Source: Site-B1 sp963722665 (GTDB lineage: Bacteria; Bacteroidota; Bacteroidia; Flavobacteriales; Flavobacteriaceae). From it: a stretch of 51,367 nucleotides of DNA. The stretch is taken from NCBI GenBank assembly GCA_963722665.1, contig CAVRNW010000006.1, forward strand, positions 1 to 51,367. Reading direction: 5' to 3'. Positions 44,128-51,367 of the stretch are shown piece after piece. A program made the translations under genes and the position numbers. Position 1 is the stretch's first letter. Every line of letters begins with the position of its first letter. The notes beneath the pieces are model-generated. The model did no database searches. It had not been told where the DNA came from and saw nothing but the letters and a program-made list of their open reading frames with translations.

Positions 44128-44135
44128 CAAAGGTA
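44128..44135 (-). promoter_or_regulatory. -7 element of era
   Basis: TACCTTTG on the minus strand, an exact TAnnTTTG match, lies 18 bases before the ATG at 44109. Confidence 0.55.
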
Positions 44136-44182
44136 ATGATTAAGTTATCAGTTTTGAAGACTCTGGTTTAAATATAACCTAA

Positions 44183-45070
44183 CTATTTATAAGGATTAAC
44201 AAACTTGTCAATATCTGCCGGAGTGATAACAGGATTGGCTCCTTCACTTTGTGCCACCAAAGCTCCAACGGCACAGGCATAGTCGATGGCTACTTGAGGG
44301 CTTTCACCATTCAATAATTTGCTGATTAAAGAAGCGAGAAAAGAATCGCCTGCACCAACTGTATCCACCACTTTTATCTGGTAACCGCTATTGTAATAAA
44401 GCTTACCATCAATTAGTAACAGTGCGCCATGCCTGCCTTTGGTCACGCAAACGCTTTTGGTATTGGTCTTTTCTGATATGAACTTGACGTTCTGTTCAAT
44501 GGAGTTGTATTTTGAACCTAACTTTTTACTGATCTCAAATAACTCATCATCGTTCAGTTTTAAAAAGTCTGCCTTTTCCATTAGCTCAGCCAGACCTTCG
44601 GTTGTGTAATAAGGTGGCCTTAAATTGAGATCGCAGATCTTGTACTTAGCTTTTTCCATCAATTTGAATAGTGTGCTTTTTGATAACTCGCCTCTGGCAA
44701 CCAAACTGCCATAGTAAAAGGCATCACTTTCCTCAACCAGTTTCATAGTCTTTTCCAGATATTGGATCTTATCCCAGGCTCTTGGGAATTCTATATCATA
44801 GGAAGCCGATCCCTTTTCATTGAGTATCACCTTCACGGTCCCGGTTTCATAGTTTTCATCTATTTGAATGAAATCGGTACTGACTCCATTGGCGTTGATA
44901 AAATCAATTAGCTTTGTTCCATTCTCGTCATTTCCTACTTTGCTGACAATATAGACTTCACTGCCCAACGAGTTTAAACGCAAGGCCACATTCAAAGGGG
45001 CTCCACCTATTTTTTTATGGGTTGGGAATACATCCCATAACACCTCACCAAAACAAACTATTTTCGACAT
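44183..45070 (-). CDS. PfkB-family sugar kinase, probable fructokinase
   Basis: A 295-residue ribokinase-fold enzyme. The N-terminal signature GGAPLNVALRLNSLGSEV (residues 18-35) and the C-terminal VDTVGAGDSFLASL, with the catalytic Asp, identify the PfkB family; LGSEVYIVSKVGNDENG is the substrate lid. The match to fructokinases (FGEVLWDVFP opening) is good. It phosphorylates a hexose with ATP in the cytosol. It lies 47 bases downstream of an MFS sugar porter on the same strand, which should supply its substrate. Confidence 0.88.
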   Translation of the reverse strand: MSKIVCFGEVLWDVFPTHKKIGGAPLNVALRLNSLGSEVYIVSKVGNDENGTKLIDFINANGVSTDFIQIDENYETGTVKVILNEKGSASYDIEFPRAWDKIQYLEKTMKLVEESDAFYYGSLVARGELSKSTLFKLMEKAKYKICDLNLRPPYYTTEGLAELMEKADFLKLNDDELFEISKKLGSKYNSIEQNVKFISEKTNTKSVCVTKGRHGALLLIDGKLYYNSGYQIKVVDTVGAGDSFLASLISKLLNGESPQVAIDYACAVGALVAQSEGANPVITPADIDKFVNPYK

Positions 45071-45117
45071 AATTTTTATATGTTATAAAGTGTTTTTTAA
45101 TTATTGTATTTCATGTA

Positions 45118-46443
45118 TTATTTACGGTTCTTTATTAACTTTTTGCTTAACTCCTCCAAAGGCACACCCTTAGTTTCAGGCATCATGAAAGCCACAAATA
45201 ATAACTGAAGTACCATCATAAATGCGAAGATCGCGAAAACTGTTCCTGCTCCAATAGTTGCGAACAGCACAGGTACTAATGACGGTATAACGGCTGCCAA
45301 AACCCAATGAACTGAACTACCAAATGCCTGTCCTGAACCACGAAGGTGATTAGGGAAGACCTCCGAGATAAATACCCAAATTACAGTACCCTGACCTATG
45401 GCATGTGAAGCTATGAACATGAATAAGAATATTGGCATGGAATTGCCCTCCCAATTAAAGAAAAAGGCGATAGAAACCAATGATAAGGATATAATGTAAC
45501 CTACCGAGCCTATGTACATAAGCTGCTTCCTTCCCAATCTGTCAATTAAAAAAATACCCAATAATGTAAAGAGCATATTGGTTACTCCCACACCTATACT
45601 ACTAAGCAGTGCTGAACTTTCAGCCAAACCAGCTTCCTCTAAAATTCTGGGAGCATAATATAAGAATGCGTTTATCCCGGATAACTGATTAAAAAAGGCT
45701 ATTAAAAATGCCAGAATTAAAGGAAATCTATATTTTTTGATGAAAATAGTTTCATGCGGAATCGTATTATCCATTTCGTCCTTAATTTCCTTGATCAATA
45801 TTTCAGGGTCTTGATCAGGATTAATAATTTTAAGCACTTTAATGGCTTCTTCATTTTTAAATTTAGTAAGCAGCCATCTCGGACTTTTAGGCACGGTTAA
45901 AGTAAGAACAGTATATATGGCTGCCGGAAAAGCCTCTACACCCACCATCCAACGCCAGGCATTTTCACCGATATTATTAAGGAGGTAATTTGATAAAAAA
46001 GCTATCAGGATACCAAAGACGATATTAAACTGATACATACCTACCAGTTTCCCCCTGTCCTTTGCAGGAGCAATTTCTGATATATAGGCAGGTGCAGCAA
46101 CGGTTGAAGCTCCAACACCCAGACCTCCAATGAATCTGAAAATGGCAAAAGTCACAGGGTCATTTGCAAATGCTGAGCCAATGGCTGATAAAGTATATAA
46201 TACACCTATCCAGATCAAGGTCTTTTTTCTGCCTAATCTATTGGTTGGAATACCCCCAAAAAAGGCACCTACTACTGTTCCCCATAATGCCATACCAATG
46301 ACCACAATGCCATGAAAAGCATCTGAAGACCCCCAAAGTAGCTGTAGTTTTTTTTCGGCACCTGAAATGACAACAGTATCAAATCCGAATAAAAATCCTG
46401 CTAAAGCCGCAGTAATTGACCAAACAATAATTTTTTTGTTCAT
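45118..46443 (-). CDS. MFS sugar porter (sugar:proton symporter)
   Basis: A 441-residue, 12-span transporter. The sugar-porter signatures are GAFFGGIPTNRLGRKKTL after span 2, PAYISEIAPAKDRGKLVGMYQ before the mid-point, PKSPRWLL, LIDRLGRKQLMYIGS in the second half and the terminal PETKGVPLEEL. Together with the fructokinase gene downstream this forms a two-gene uptake and activation unit, most likely for fructose; other hexoses are possible. No regulator or glycoside hydrolase is adjacent. Confidence 0.92.
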   Translation of the reverse strand: MNKKIIVWSITAALAGFLFGFDTVVISGAEKKLQLLWGSSDAFHGIVVIGMALWGTVVGAFFGGIPTNRLGRKKTLIWIGVLYTLSAIGSAFANDPVTFAIFRFIGGLGVGASTVAAPAYISEIAPAKDRGKLVGMYQFNIVFGILIAFLSNYLLNNIGENAWRWMVGVEAFPAAIYTVLTLTVPKSPRWLLTKFKNEEAIKVLKIINPDQDPEILIKEIKDEMDNTIPHETIFIKKYRFPLILAFLIAFFNQLSGINAFLYYAPRILEEAGLAESSALLSSIGVGVTNMLFTLLGIFLIDRLGRKQLMYIGSVGYIISLSLVSIAFFFNWEGNSMPIFLFMFIASHAIGQGTVIWVFISEVFPNHLRGSGQAFGSSVHWVLAAVIPSLVPVLFATIGAGTVFAIFAFMMVLQLLFVAFMMPETKGVPLEELSKKLIKNRK

Positions 46444-46716
46444 GTAAGTTTTAGTTAGTTAATTTATTTCAAATTGATCATACTGCTGCTATACGCGAGA
46501 TGTTGGAATATGAAATATACTAAAAATGTATTACTAAGAAGAATAACCACATATTAATTATAGCCAATATTAACAAAAATTCCATAAGTTTATTCAGTAT
46601 AAATAATGATGTATTTCAGCACATTGGTTGTATGTAATCAAACAGATTAGACCTCAATACTTATAATGTGCCAGTATATGTCAAACCAAATAAAACAATA
46701 AGATAAATACCTTATT

Positions 46717-47169
46717 ATGAAATTAATAAATGAATTCAAGGAATTTGCAGTTAAAGGGAATATGGTAGACATTGCCATTGGCGTCATCATTGGGGCGTCA
46801 TTCAATAAGGTGGTTGATGTGCTGGTTAAGCAGATCTTTATGCCACCGTTATCCCTTTTAACCAATGGAGTTAATTGGAGAAACAAAAAAATAGTTCTAA
46901 GGGAAGCATTAATGGATAACGGCGTTGCTCAATCTGAAGAAATCGCCATTGGTTATGGACAATTGTTCGAAGTTTTGCTTGATTTCTTTATAGTTGGCCT
47001 AACCGTTTTCTTAGTGGTGAAATTCATCAATATAATAAGAAACAAGGCAGAAGACCCTCAGGACGTTACCATTAAGACTCCAAAGGAAATAGAATTGTTA
47101 AATGAAGTTACTGTTTTACTGAAAAAACAAAATGAATTGATTGAACAAAACAGGACTAAAAAAATTTAA
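46717..47169 (+). CDS. mscL: Large-conductance mechanosensitive channel
   Basis: A 150-residue protein with the MscL pattern: an amphipathic N-terminal helix (MKLINEFKEFAVKGNMVDIA), first span with IGVIIGASFNKVVDVLV, the periplasmic loop and the second span (FEVLLDFFIVGLTVFLVVKFI). A charged cytoplasmic helix (VTVLLKKQNELIEQ) closes it. It releases solutes at osmotic downshock. Length and order are normal. The 273-base region before it holds only AT-rich promoter DNA. Confidence 0.95.
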   Translation: MKLINEFKEFAVKGNMVDIAIGVIIGASFNKVVDVLVKQIFMPPLSLLTNGVNWRNKKIVLREALMDNGVAQSEEIAIGYGQLFEVLLDFFIVGLTVFLVVKFINIIRNKAEDPQDVTIKTPKEIELLNEVTVLLKKQNELIEQNRTKKI

Positions 47170-47264
47170 AATACTATATTTAACAGTATAAAGCACAATA
47201 ATTGTACCCGTTTGCTATGGTGACTTTTTTGCCTGCAGGAAAAGTGTCTTATCATCTAGCGCTT

Positions 47265-48698
47265 ATGAAGTACAAAATAAGAATTTTGATCCTGTTGATT
47301 TTTATGAGCTGGTCCTGTGATACTGCCATAGAAAAGGATGAAGAGCTACCTCTTCTGGTAAATGCTGTTGAAAGAGATCTCGAAGAGATTAAAAAGGATG
47401 GTAAACTTAAAGCATTACTGACCTACAGCGCAACCAGTTATTTTTTGTACAAGGGAGAACCTATGGGTTACGAATACGAACTGGTTAGTCAACTAGCCGA
47501 TCATCTGGGCCTTGAATTAGAAATTATCCTTGCCAAAAATCTTGACAATATGTTATATGATCTCACCCAGGGGGAGGTAGATATCGTGGCTCATGGACTT
47601 GCCATAATATCTGAAAGAAAGAAATACGTCGCTTATACAGATCCGCTTTATGTGACCAGACAGGTTCTGGTACAAAGAAAACCCGATAACTGGCGACGAA
47701 TGACCCTTGACCAAATAAAGGATCGGCTGGTTCAGGATCCGCTTGACCTGATAGGAGATACGGTTTCAGTGCGTAAAAACACGAATTATTACGCGCGCTT
47801 AAAAAACTTGTCCAAAGAAATTGGAGGCGAAATAGTTATCAATGTCTTAGATGGTTATCTCTCCACAGACGAAATCATTAAAATGGTGGCCGATGGTGAG
47901 ATAAAATACACCTTTGCCAACGAAAATCTGGCGCACATCAATGCGTCCTACTATCCCATGCTAGATATCGAGACTCCTGTAAGTTCACAACAGAACATTG
48001 CACTGACCCTTCGTACGAATTCGCCCATGTTACTGGAAGCCACCAACAAATGGCTCAAAACCCAAAGAAGGAAAACCAATTATAATGTCATTTACAATAA
48101 GTATTTCAAAAACAAACGGACGTTTAAAAGACGATCAAAGAGTGATTTCTACAGTCTGAATAATACACAGATAAGTGTTTATGACGATATCATTAAGACT
48201 CATGCTAAAAAAATTAACTGGGATTGGCGATTGATCGCGTCTATAATATACCAGGAATCCCGCTTCAAGCCACAGGATACCTCATGGGCAGGAGCAGCCG
48301 GTTTAATGCAGATGATGCCTGCCACGGCAGAAGAACTAGGCGTAACAAACAGAATGGACCCTGTAGACAACATTCGTGGAGGCACCAAATATCTCAAGCA
48401 ATTATATGATAATTTTGAGGAGGTACAGGACACCATTCAGCGTGTTAAATTTACCCTGGCATCCTACAATTGCGGATATTACCATGTGAAGGACGCACAA
48501 AAACTGGCCGAATTCTACGAACTAGATAAACACGTCTGGAACCGAAATGTAGAAAACATGATACTCGCCCTGCGATACCCAAAGGATTATAACAGGGATT
48601 TTATTAAATATGGGTATGTCAACGGATTTGAACCCTTTAAATATGTGTTCGAAATATTTGACAGGTACGACCATTATACTAAGTTTATTGATCAATAA
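47265..48698 (+). CDS. MltF-like membrane-bound lytic transglycosylase
   Basis: A 477-residue lipoprotein (signal MKYKIRILILLIFMSWSC). The first domain is a periplasmic amino-acid-binding type (LKALLTYSATSYFLYKGEPM, GYEYELVSQLADHLGLEL, VDIVAHGLAIISERKKYVAYTD). The second is an SLT lytic transglycosylase: ASIIYQESRFKPQDTSWAGA carries the catalytic Glu, followed by AGLMQMMPATAEELGV and ASYNCGYYHVKDAQ. It cleaves glycan strands with anhydro-ring formation; in MltF the sensor domain modulates activity. The ATG at 47265 begins the lipobox; an earlier start at 47202 lacks any signal. Confidence 0.92.
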   Translation: MKYKIRILILLIFMSWSCDTAIEKDEELPLLVNAVERDLEEIKKDGKLKALLTYSATSYFLYKGEPMGYEYELVSQLADHLGLELEIILAKNLDNMLYDLTQGEVDIVAHGLAIISERKKYVAYTDPLYVTRQVLVQRKPDNWRRMTLDQIKDRLVQDPLDLIGDTVSVRKNTNYYARLKNLSKEIGGEIVINVLDGYLSTDEIIKMVADGEIKYTFANENLAHINASYYPMLDIETPVSSQQNIALTLRTNSPMLLEATNKWLKTQRRKTNYNVIYNKYFKNKRTFKRRSKSDFYSLNNTQISVYDDIIKTHAKKINWDWRLIASIIYQESRFKPQDTSWAGAAGLMQMMPATAEELGVTNRMDPVDNIRGGTKYLKQLYDNFEEVQDTIQRVKFTLASYNCGYYHVKDAQKLAEFYELDKHVWNRNVENMILALRYPKDYNRDFIKYGYVNGFEPFKYVFEIFDRYDHYTKFIDQ

Positions 48699-49203
48699 TT
48701 GAAGATTTCATGTCCTATTCCTTACAATTAACATGTCTGATTTGCTGATATTTTCTTGGATTGTAGCTGGATAAACTCGCTTCGCTCTTTTGACCAAAGC
48801 ATGGGTTACTTTACAAAGAAAAACTACTGTGCAAAGCATTCGGAATTTTTATTTTGAATGAAGACTGGATTCATTCCGCTTCTGTTTCGCACAGCGGAAT
48901 GGGCCTTTGGGTAAATTCTTATAAAATTCATCAACCCTTTCATAATGAAAATAAGGCATGAGTTCTACCACATTATGCGTGTCGATAGATATTTTAAAAT
49001 AACGATTAACGATGGCAAAATATAACCTGCATTAAGATTATGAGTAGAACCTCACAGGACACCATGGGTTTTTTTTGGGGTTTTCTCATTTTAAATATCG
49101 ATTCCGAAGAACCCATTTTCAATGTTGTCTACAATACACAAAAAAATAAAAATTTATTCAATTTGGTTAATTATTGTAAATTCATCATCTAAAGTAAATT
49201 ACT
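48699..49203. other. Gene-free 505-base gap with degenerate hairpin-repeat units
   Basis: No convincing reading frame. The part 48767-48912 holds two degenerate units of the hairpin repeat also seen at 51062-51300. The part 48960-49070 has a weak inverted repeat (GTTCTAC...GTAGAAC). The rest is AT-rich DNA before the amidohydrolase. Confidence 0.5.
48767..48912 (+). repeat. Hairpin repeat, two degenerate units
   Basis: The second unit begins GACTGGATTC (48863) and has the hairpin ATTCCGCT...AGCGGAAT (48873-48880 and 48893-48900), then GGGCCTTTGGG. The first unit shares CTGGAT, TGGG and TTACAAAGAAAAAC (48811 on) with the later copies. The stem sequence differs from the other copies but stays complementary. 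Confidence 0.65.
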
Positions 49204-50932
49204 ATGAAATCACAATCCTCTCTCTTCTTTTCCATCGCCATAGCGCTACTTATTTTTACTTCTTGCACAGTTCCTAAAAAGGACTTTGCTACTATGATTA
49301 TTCATGGTGGAACTATTTATAGTGTAGATTCAACTTACGTCAACTGTCGAAGCGGTAGCTACAAAAAATAACACTATACTTTTCGCCGGAAGCCTTGAAG
49401 AAGCCGAAGCATATAAAAATGAGCAGACGCAACTTATTGATTTAAAAGGCAAGACAATGACACCTGGTTTAATTGAAGGTCATGGTCATTTTATGGGATT
49501 AGGCTATAATGAATTAGAACTTGATCTTATGGCTACGAACAGTTACCAAGATATTATAGATGCTGTGGCAGAACGGGTTAAAACAGCTGAACCAGGTGAT
49601 TGGATCTTAGGTCGAGGATGGCACCAAAGTAAATGGGATAGCATGCCGGCAGACCTCGTAAAAGGGTTTCAAACCCACTATAGACTAAGTGATGTATCAC
49701 CTGACAATCCTGTGTATTTGGGACATGCGAGTGGACACGCAGGCTTTGCAAATGCAAAAGCTATGGAAATAGCAGGTTTACAAACATTATCCAAAGAAGG
49801 CATAAAAGCCTATGACATAGAAGGTGGTGAAGTTATTGTCGATGAATTTGGTCGACCAACAGGAATTTTTAACGAACGTGCTCAATCTTTGATATACAAA
49901 CATATTCCTGAAGATACTCCTGAAACAGACAATCAAGCTTTTAAACTCGCCATTGACGCCTGTTATAAAAATGGGATTACGAGTTTTCATGATGCTGGAA
50001 TTTCAAGAGAAACCATAGCGCTTTATGATCAAATGAAAGCGTCAGGTGACATGAATATTAGGATTTATGCGATGCTTACTGGATGTGATGAAGAATTACT
50101 AAATGAATGGTATGAAAAAGGACCTATGGTAGATCCAGATCATTTGTTTACCATACGCTCTGTAAAATTGAATTGTGATGGTGCTTTAGGATCACGAGGT
50201 GCTTGGCTCTTAGAACCATACTCAGATCGTCCAGATCACTTTGGACATGAAACGCTTCCTATGGATTTTGTAGAGAAAACAGCTTTGAGCGGACTTAAAA
50301 ATGGTTTTCAAGTATGTTCACATGCCATTGGTGATCGTGCAAATAGAGAAATTCTAGATCGCTATGAGTCTGCCTTAAAAGAATTACCAGAATTAAGTAC
50401 AGATCACAGATTTCGTATCGAGCATGCTCAACATTTACACCCAGATGATATTCCTCGATTTGCTGAATTAAGTGTGATTCCGGCAATGCAAGCGGTTCAT
50501 ATGTCTTCTGACAGACCTTGGGCAATTGACCGTTTAGGTGAAAAACGAATTAAAGAAGGAGCTTATATGTGGCAAGATTTATTGAAAAGTGGAGTCCCTA
50601 TTGTGAATGGAACAGATGTTCCTGTTGAACCTATTAATCCTATAGCTAGTTTCTATGCAAGTGTAAGTCGTAAAACTCTAAAAGGCACTCCAGAAGGAGG
50701 CTATGAGCCAGATCAAAAAATGACAAGAGCACAGGCTTTAAAATCATACACCTTAGATGCTGCTTATGGTGCCTTTGAAGAAGACATCAAAGGATCTATT
50801 CATATCGGTAAACTAGCTGATTTCACAATTTACAATCAAGATTTAATGACGGTTGACGAAGATGAAATACTTAACACCGAAATAGTAATGACTATTTTTA
50901 ATGGTGAAATTGTTTATGAAAAGAATGATTAA
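49204..50932 (+). CDS. YtcJ-like amidohydrolase lipoprotein, frame disrupted near the N-terminus
   Basis: From ATG 49204 the DNA encodes a lipoprotein signal (MKSQSSLFFSIAIALLIFTSC) and ATMIIHGGTIYSVDS, then a stop. The next frame continues as TSTVEAVATKNNTILFAGSL and runs to 50932. Removing one T at 49335-49336 joins them into about 575 residues. Metal-binding motifs of the amidohydrolase 3 family are GLIEGHGHFMG, SHAIGD and HRIEHAQHLHPDD, and GTDVPVEPINP near the end. Substrates of YtcJ-like enzymes are mostly unknown amides. It stands alone and is followed by a terminator. Confidence 0.87.
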
Positions 50933-51013
50933 GTCGATATCGGCAAACGTCAAGAATTTCTAACTTGGTATTCAGTAAAAACCTTTTGGGACATGAAGTG
51001 GTTTAAGTTCATT

Positions 51014-51053
51014 AAAAGAAAAGCTCTTTGTAAAATCAAGGAGCTTTTCTTTT
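51014..51053 (+). terminator. Terminator after the amidohydrolase gene
   Basis: AAAAGAAAAGCTC (51014-51026) pairs exactly with GAGCTTTTCTTTT (51041-51053) around a 14-base loop, with the T run included in the 3' arm. Confidence 0.85.
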
Positions 51054-51061
51054 AAGCGGGA

Positions 51062-51300
51062 ACTGGATTCAATTCCTTGCAAACAAGGAATTGGGCCTTT
51101 AGGGGTGGCTTTACAAAGAAAACCTAATGTGTTATGCACATTTAGATGTTTTTATATTGCCTTGCAAGCTGGGAGATAAAATCACTATCTTGATGACTGG
51201 ATTCATTTCTTTGCGGGCAAAGAAATGGGCCTTGGGGGTGGCATTACAAAGAAAACCTAATGTGCGCAGCACATTTAGGTGTTTTTATTTTGCATTGCAA
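51062..51300 (+). repeat. Hairpin repeat, two well-preserved units
   Basis: Units start at 51062 (ACTGGATTC) and 51195 (GACTGGATTC), about 133 bases apart. Each has a first hairpin whose sequence differs but pairs perfectly (AATTCCTTG/CAAGGAATT at 51071-51092; ATTTCTTTGC/GCAAAGAAAT at 51205-51226). A conserved stretch GGGCCTT...GGGGTGGC and TTACAAAGAAAACCTAATGT follows, then a second hairpin (AATGTG/CACATT) and GTTTTTAT. Related degenerate units lie at 48767-48912. Confidence 0.8.
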
Positions 51301-51333
51301 GTTGGTGCGAGCACCACTTGCTCGCAAAATAAA

Positions 51334-51361
51334 AAAACCAGTTGTTTTCACAACTGGTTTT
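51334..51361. terminator. Hairpin terminator at the window end
   Basis: AAAACCAGTTGT (51334-51345) pairs exactly with ACAACTGGTTTT (51350-51361) over a four-base loop. It probably belongs to a gene beyond the window, or ends the repeat region on either strand. Confidence 0.75.
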
Positions 51362-51367
51362 CTTTGT

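Noticed and set aside
44183..46443. Polysaccharide utilisation locus
   Set aside because: Only a sugar kinase and an MFS porter are present, with no SusC/SusD or glycoside hydrolase.
48699..49203. A gene in the gap before the amidohydrolase
   Set aside because: All frames are short and interrupted; the hairpin repeat explains the structured part.

Overview
The window reads as a chromosomal segment of a low-GC marine- or soil-type Flavobacteriia (Bacteroidota). Four things point there. The gene families are typical of the group (Porin_10, DUF4136, DUF4230, GSCFA, SIMPL, TPM pairs, octanoyltransferase, a hybrid histidine kinase with an AraC output). Many secreted proteins carry Ala-Gln-type signal peptides or lipoboxes. 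Shine-Dalgarno sequences are almost absent. At least a dozen genes are preceded by the Bacteroidota -7 promoter element TAnnTTTG. I found no tRNA, rRNA, CRISPR array, insertion sequence or prophage gene. This is mainly core genome with small lineage-specific islands.

Layout. 1-5.8 kb: a structured intergenic element, an outer-membrane porin, rnhB and a large lipoprotein. 6-8.3 kb: an OmpA-family protein and a TapB-like secreted protein, both with broken frames. 8.3-11.3 kb: a hybrid two-component regulator and a Cys-containing lipoprotein. 11.4-15.3 kb: lipB, a small Pmp3-type membrane protein, a DUF302-like protein and lysS. 15.5-18.3 kb: a lineage-specific island with a secreted zincin-like protein, two paralogous secreted proteins built from a 37-residue acidic repeat, and an NTF2-like lipoprotein. 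18.3-25 kb: two overlapping alpha/beta hydrolases, an M49-like lipoprotein peptidase, two small Spy/DUF4890-like proteins, a glucosaminidase-LysM lipoprotein, an ACC-deaminase/D-cysteine-desulfhydrase-type enzyme and a tiny HExxH membrane protein. 25-32.5 kb: urocanate hydratase fused in frame to a DUF5522 Cys-motif segment, a DUF4136 lipoprotein, pyruvate phosphate dikinase, and an aromatic amino-acid hydroxylase with a long C-terminal extension. 32.5-40.5 kb: DUF4230, GSCFA, alaS, then the collinear block M23 peptidase, MerR, LemA, TPM, TPM. 40.5-44.1 kb: der, a two-TM protein, SIMPL, era. 44.2-51.4 kb: a sugar kinase with its MFS sugar porter, mscL, an MltF-like lytic transglycosylase, a YtcJ-like amidohydrolase, and copies of a hairpin-rich intergenic repeat.

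The gene content is mostly envelope biology (porin, OmpA, peptidoglycan hydrolases, lipoproteins, MscL) and amino-acid/central metabolism (histidine and aromatic degradation, PPDK, fructokinase), with translation and ribosome-assembly housekeeping (lysS, alaS, der, era).

A striking property of the window is repeated single-base frame disruption in otherwise intact, conserved genes: OmpA, TapB-like, ppdK twice, GSCFA twice, der, era, amidohydrolase, and possibly the hutU fusion. Because der, era and ppdK are normally functional, the simplest reading is residual sequencing or assembly error, mostly one extra base. I give the full restored gene spans. The observations I consider most likely to be new biology are the 37-residue repeat paralogs, the covarying hairpin repeat at 48.8 and 51.1-51.3 kb, and the two small putative metalloproteins. 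None of these could be checked against databases here.
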